Source of the DNA: Flavipsychrobacter stenotrophus
Lineage (GTDB): Bacteria > Bacteroidota > Bacteroidia > Chitinophagales > Chitinophagaceae
Reading direction: 5' to 3'
Assembly (NCBI GenBank): GCA_947371715.1
Contig: CANBQQ010000024.1
Span: 1 to 16,418, forward strand
Length of the DNA stretch: 16,418 nt
In this document: positions 12,775 through 16,418 of the stretch, in pieces
Layout: each line of letters opens with the position of its first letter
Numbering within the stretch: position 1 is the first letter of the stretch
Notes under the pieces: generated by a model
What the model was told of the DNA's origin: nothing
Seen by the model: only the letters and a program-made list of their open reading frames with translations
Database searches by the model: none
Position numbers and translations under genes: made by a program

Positions 12775-14757
12775 ATGAAGAAAGTACTGTTATTGATAAT
12801 GCTGGTTAGTTTTTGTACAACTATCCATGCGCAGCAACCAATGGCCCACAAACCGGTTCAGAAGACAATGGACGAGAGATTTAACCTATATAAGGAACAG
12901 TTCATACAGCAGATGTGGGTCGTTTACCCCGGTTGGGCGAGTAGTGTTGGTTTTCATAAGTACGATACTGCTTTGATCATCCCCGATGAGCGATCAAGAC
13001 AAAAGGAAAGGGAGTTTTGCATGCGCAACCTTTCGGCCCTTCATAGTTTTAAGCTGGAGGAGCTGAGCGACCTGAATAAGATCGACTACCACCTGTTGGA
13101 AAATCAGCTCAACTATTCCATTTTCAATATACAGGAGTTCAGGGCATTTGAGTGGGATCCCTCTACTTATAATGTTTCCGGTGGTTTTGCAGAGTTACTG
13201 GCCAATGATCACATGCCCCTCGATAGAAGGTTGCATAGCTTTTACGTGAAAATGGAGCACGTTCCTGAATACTACCAGGCAGCAAAAGCAAATATTAAAA
13301 ACCCCACAAGGGAGCACACAGACCTTGCCATGGAGCAGAATGACGGTGGCCTCTCTGTATTTGGCAAAGACCTGGAAGATGCACTTGCCAAGAGTAAACT
13401 GCCTAAAGAAGAGAAAGACAAGATACTTGCAAGAGCAGCAAAAGCTACTGCAGCTATAAAAGATTATGTGCAGTGGTTGCGCCGCGACGGTCGTGATGCG
13501 AAAGGCCGTGTTGATAAAAAGCAATCAGCTCAAAGCCAAAATGGAGGACGGAGTTTCAGGATAGGTAAGCAACTCTATGATAAGAAGTTTGCCTTTGAGA
13601 TCCAGTCAGGGTATACTGCCGATCAGATCTATGCAAAAGCTGTAGCACACAAAGAGGAACTGCATGCTAAGATGTACGAGATCACAGAACAGTTGTGGCC
13701 TAAATATCTGAAGGGCGTAAGAATGCCGGAGAATAAACTGCAGGCAATAAAGATGATGATAGATACTTTGTCTGTAAAGCATGTAAGGCCGCAAGATTTC
13801 CAGACAACTATTGAAAAGCAATTACCAATGCTCACCAACTTCATCAAGAAGAAGGATCTCATCTATATCGATCCTTCAAAGCCACTGGTGGTGCGCAGGG
13901 AACCTGATTATATGGCCGGTGTGGCAGGAGCATCTATAAACGCCCCTGGCCCTTACGACCGTAATGGCAATACCTATTATAATGTAGGTAGCCTTGATGG
14001 CTGGAGCGCCGCAAAATCTGAAAGTTACCTGAGAGAGTACAATCATTATATACTGCAGATACTTAACATTCACGAGGCCATACCCGGTCATTACACACAA
14101 TTAGTATATGCCAATCAGTCTCCAAGCATCATAAAATCTATTCTGGGTAACAATGCCATGATAGAGGGGTGGGCTGTATATACAGAGCGCATGATGCTCG
14201 AAAACGGTTATGATGGGGATAAGGGACCAGATAGTGATGAAGCATCGCCCGAAATGTGGTTGATGTACTATAAGTGGAATCTGCGCAGTACCTGCAATAC
14301 CATATTGGATTATGATGTACATACAAAGAATCTGAGTCAGAAAGACGCGCTTAAATTACTAATGGAAGATGCATTCCAGGAGAAAACAGAAGCCATGGGT
14401 AAGTGGAAAAGGGTATCGGTTACACAGGTACAGCTTTGTTGCTATTTCACTGGTTATACCGAAATATATGACCTGAGGGAGGAAATGAAAAATAAACAAA
14501 AAAGGAAGTTTGATCTGAAACAGTTTCACACACAGTTCCTCAGCTACGGCAGTGCGCCTGTTAAGTATATAAAGGAGATGATGATGAACAGCGATGAGCA
14601 ACCTGTGCTTCCTAATGCTGAGCAGGAAATGATGTTGCGGGAACAGAAGATGAAGGAAGCAAGAGCAAGAAGTGAAATGCAGCAAAGAGAAAGAAATGAA
14701 AAAATGCAAAAGAAAATTCTGGATATGAAGAAGCTCCAGGACGAGAAGAAAAAATAA
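12775..14757 (+). CDS. Secreted DUF885 zinc-peptidase-like protein
   Basis: This 660-residue protein has a signal peptide (about 1-20, ending TTIHAQQ). The DUF885 domain covers most of the chain and contains HEAIPGH at 433-439, in which H433, E434 and H439 are the likely zinc and catalytic residues. EGWAVYTERM follows from E464, the probable third ligand. DUF885 proteins look like M3/M32-type metallopeptidases, and most are uncharacterised. By family it would cut peptides in the periplasm or be lipid-anchored, but no lipobox is seen. After about residue 600 comes a tail rich in Lys, Glu, Met and Gln, probably helical and possibly coiled-coil, which I would not call typical of the family. It follows recR by 89 bases but has its own promoter-like box. 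Confidence 0.9.
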   Translation: MKKVLLLIMLVSFCTTIHAQQPMAHKPVQKTMDERFNLYKEQFIQQMWVVYPGWASSVGFHKYDTALIIPDERSRQKEREFCMRNLSALHSFKLEELSDLNKIDYHLLENQLNYSIFNIQEFRAFEWDPSTYNVSGGFAELLANDHMPLDRRLHSFYVKMEHVPEYYQAAKANIKNPTREHTDLAMEQNDGGLSVFGKDLEDALAKSKLPKEEKDKILARAAKATAAIKDYVQWLRRDGRDAKGRVDKKQSAQSQNGGRSFRIGKQLYDKKFAFEIQSGYTADQIYAKAVAHKEELHAKMYEITEQLWPKYLKGVRMPENKLQAIKMMIDTLSVKHVRPQDFQTTIEKQLPMLTNFIKKKDLIYIDPSKPLVVRREPDYMAGVAGASINAPGPYDRNGNTYYNVGSLDGWSAAKSESYLREYNHYILQILNIHEAIPGHYTQLVYANQSPSIIKSILGNNAMIEGWAVYTERMMLENGYDGDKGPDSDEASPEMWLMYYKWNLRSTCNTILDYDVHTKNLSQKDALKLLMEDAFQEKTEAMGKWKRVSVTQVQLCCYFTGYTEIYDLREEMKNKQKRKFDLKQFHTQFLSYGSAPVKYIKEMMMNSDEQPVLPNAEQEMMLREQKMKEARARSEMQQRERNEKMQKKILDMKKLQDEKKK

Positions 14758-14806
14758 GTGTTGTACCGGGCAGGTATTGAACGAAAACTAAAATAATATA
14801 ACTGCC

Positions 14807-14814
14807 TATATTTG
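14807..14814 (+). promoter_or_regulatory. TAnnTTTG -7 box upstream of the SGNH gene
   Basis: TATATTTG is an exact match, 22 bases before the ATG at 14837. No TTG is found at 19-21 bases upstream. A TTG at 14777-14779 is too far. Confidence 0.5.
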
Positions 14815-14836
14815 CTCTATTAGATAAATAATAATT

Positions 14837-16093
14837 ATGCGTAAAAATCTACTCCTTATCGTTGTTGCTGTTTTATTGGCAGCCACAGCCACTGCTACCA
14901 AAAAGAAAGTTCTCTTTATAGGTAACAGCTATACCTATACCAATAACATGCCGTTGATGTTGCAGTCGCTGGCTACGTCATTGGGCGACACCTTGATTTA
15001 TGACGAGTCTGATCCTGGTGGGTATACCTTGCAACAGCATACAGTATATGCCAATACCATTACCAAAATATTCTCGCAGCAGTGGGATCTTGTGGTGATA
15101 CATGAGCAAAGCCAGATGCCGGCATTTCCACCATCGCAGGTAGCTACAGATACTTACCCATATGCTGCCCGCCTGGATAGTATGGTACATGCCAACGATA
15201 GTTGCACGCAAACCATGTTCATGATGACGTGGGGCCATGCTAATGGCGATCCTATGAATTGCGGTAGTTATCCTGCTATCTGCACTTACGATGGTATGCA
15301 ACAGCGACTGAGAGAAAGCTATATGGAAATGGCATTGAATAATAATGCTATTGTTGCACCGGTAGGTATGGCCTTTAAAATAATGGTTGATAGTGCCTAC
15401 ACACCATGGTTGTTTATTTCAGATAGTTCGCACCCACTTGTTCCCGGTTCTTACCTGGAGTCTTGCGTATTGTATGGTTCTATCTTCCATAAGCCAACAT
15501 TGAATGCCTCCTATCTTTCAGGCCTTTCAGCAACAGATGCACACCTCTTGCAGCGCATAGCAGACAAGGTGGTATTTGATAGTATGGATCTGTGGCAACA
15601 ACATGGCCATTACCCTTATGCAGGCTTTACTCATTCAACTTCAGGTAGCACTGTAAGCTACACTAGTACTTCAACGGTTCCTTCCGCTGATTCGTGGTCA
15701 TTCGGAGATATGGCAACAGATACTGCTGGTAACCCATCACACATATACACCAACAACGGTACCTACACTGTATCGCATACAGTAAGCAATAACTGCTTTT
15801 CTGAAACGTTAACAGATACTGTTCACATTGGCCTTACCACTATAGGCGTTAATGACATCTCCGGTGCTATTCCCGGGGTGATCATTGCCCAGGGTGGCGG
15901 TGCTTTGAGGTTCGCATTAACGCTAAATGCAAACGATAAACTGGAGTTGATAGATATGAAGGGTGTAGTAGTAAAGACCTACTCTGCCGCAACATTGCCA
16001 GCCACAGATAACCTGGTGCCGGGTATTTATGTGTACCGTTTATACAGTAATAATGGCGCATCTATAAGTGTTGGCAAGGTTAGTGTTTATTAA
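14837..16093 (+). CDS. Secreted SGNH-hydrolase-like protein with PKD and T9SS tail
   Basis: The product is 418 residues, with a signal peptide at about 1-20. The SGNH block I is VLFIGNSYTYTNN, with S31 as the likely nucleophile. HEQSQMP follows at 89-95, and the DSSHP of 196-200 supplies the Asp and His of block V. This arrangement resembles DUF4886-type hydrolases. Residues about 265-335 form a PKD-like domain (SWSFGDMATDT, then HIYTNNGTYTVSHTVSN). The last 60 residues resemble a type A T9SS sorting domain (LELIDMKGVVVKTY, LVPGIYVYRLYS). The enzyme would be an esterase or deacetylase acting outside the cell, possibly on sugar esters, though the substrate is not shown. Upstream comes the DUF885 gene, 79 bases away. 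Confidence 0.82.
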   Translation: MRKNLLLIVVAVLLAATATATKKKVLFIGNSYTYTNNMPLMLQSLATSLGDTLIYDESDPGGYTLQQHTVYANTITKIFSQQWDLVVIHEQSQMPAFPPSQVATDTYPYAARLDSMVHANDSCTQTMFMMTWGHANGDPMNCGSYPAICTYDGMQQRLRESYMEMALNNNAIVAPVGMAFKIMVDSAYTPWLFISDSSHPLVPGSYLESCVLYGSIFHKPTLNASYLSGLSATDAHLLQRIADKVVFDSMDLWQQHGHYPYAGFTHSTSGSTVSYTSTSTVPSADSWSFGDMATDTAGNPSHIYTNNGTYTVSHTVSNNCFSETLTDTVHIGLTTIGVNDISGAIPGVIIAQGGGALRFALTLNANDKLELIDMKGVVVKTYSAATLPATDNLVPGIYVYRLYSNNGASISVGKVSVY

Positions 16094-16122
16094 GAAGTTG
16101 TAGGAAGAAAAACAGAGAAATT

Positions 16123-16418
16123 ATGTCAGCACGGTTTCATGGATTACGCACCGCTATTTATTTTGTTGATGATGTAGTTAAGGCTACAGAATGGTATATA
16201 GGAGTGTTGGGCATACAGCCTTACTTCAATGAGCCATTTTATGTGGGCTTCAATGTAGGAGGTTATGAACTGGGTCTGCACCCAACCGAAGCCCGCAATG
16301 ATAGCCAACCTAACAGTATAGCCATATATTGGGGCGTTGATGACGTGCAAGCCACCTATGACTCAATGATAGCCGCCGGTGCCACTCCCCATGAAGTTCC
16401 CAACGAAGTTGGCGGTGG
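16123..16418 (+). CDS. VOC/glyoxalase-fold protein, truncated by window end
   Basis: From ATG 16123 the frame stays open to the window edge for 98 codons: MSARFHGLRTAIYFVDDVVK, then TEWYIGVLGIQPYF, VGFNVGGYELGLHPTE and IAIYWGVDDVQATYDSM. These match the first beta-alpha-beta-beta-beta half of a VOC module and the start of the second. His73 or Glu-rich positions in such folds often bind metal, but the key residues cannot be judged from a fragment. The gene begins 29 bases after the SGNH gene, so read-through transcription is possible. It could be a glyoxalase, dioxygenase or resistance-type protein. Confidence 0.85.
   Translation, partial: MSARFHGLRTAIYFVDDVVKATEWYIGVLGIQPYFNEPFYVGFNVGGYELGLHPTEARNDSQPNSIAIYWGVDDVQATYDSMIAAGATPHEVPNEVGG

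Overview
The window looks like a chromosomal segment from a member of the phylum Bacteroidota, plausibly Chitinophagaceae or a near relative. Three things support this. Two secreted proteins end in type IX secretion (T9SS) type A-like C-terminal domains. Several genes are preceded by the Bacteroidota sigma factor -7 box TAnnTTTG. The gene families (OstA-like plus MlaD, stand-alone RlmK, GH92, DUF885) are typical of the phylum. The family-level placement is inference.

Layout from left to right. A secreted GH92 alpha-mannosidase (83-2320) ends in a strong terminator. It is followed by a small orphan protein with beta-helix-like repeats (2542-3003), a short repeat-bearing spacer, and the 23S rRNA methyltransferase RlmK homologue (3364-4299). 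A tandem array of palindromic repeats (4318-4850) then separates this gene from a convergent minus-strand pair, MlaD-like (7516-6590) and OstA/LptA-like (6560-4857), an envelope lipid-transport operon. A secreted Tyr-rich protein with a Gly/Asn/His tail (7760-8425) follows. Next comes a 1.4 kb gene-free island of dispersed repeats (8488-9810), which again lies between convergent genes. After it come a minus-strand Ig-like/SprB-like T9SS surface protein (11768-9864), recR (12065-12685), a secreted DUF885 zinc-peptidase-like protein (12775-14757), an SGNH-hydrolase-like T9SS cargo (14837-16093), and the start of a VOC/glyoxalase-fold gene cut by the window edge (16123-16418).

The genes are mostly ordinary housekeeping and envelope genes. 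The unusual content is the repeat system. Two palindromic modules (called A and B here) occur fused as A-B units in a four-copy tandem array, and separately as single copies 4-5 kb away. Their short stems mostly close on TCT or TCC triloops. Both clusters sit between convergent gene ends. One A copy is split by a 147 bp insert with 14 bp perfect internal inverted repeats, positioned at a hairpin loop edge and flanked by GGTC on both sides. Nearby are a five-copy 10-bp-phased GTGGCAGAAA array with inverted partners, and a set of ATCGGGCATTGA boxes able to form two competing hairpins. No transposase, CRISPR-associated protein or phage gene is visible in the window.
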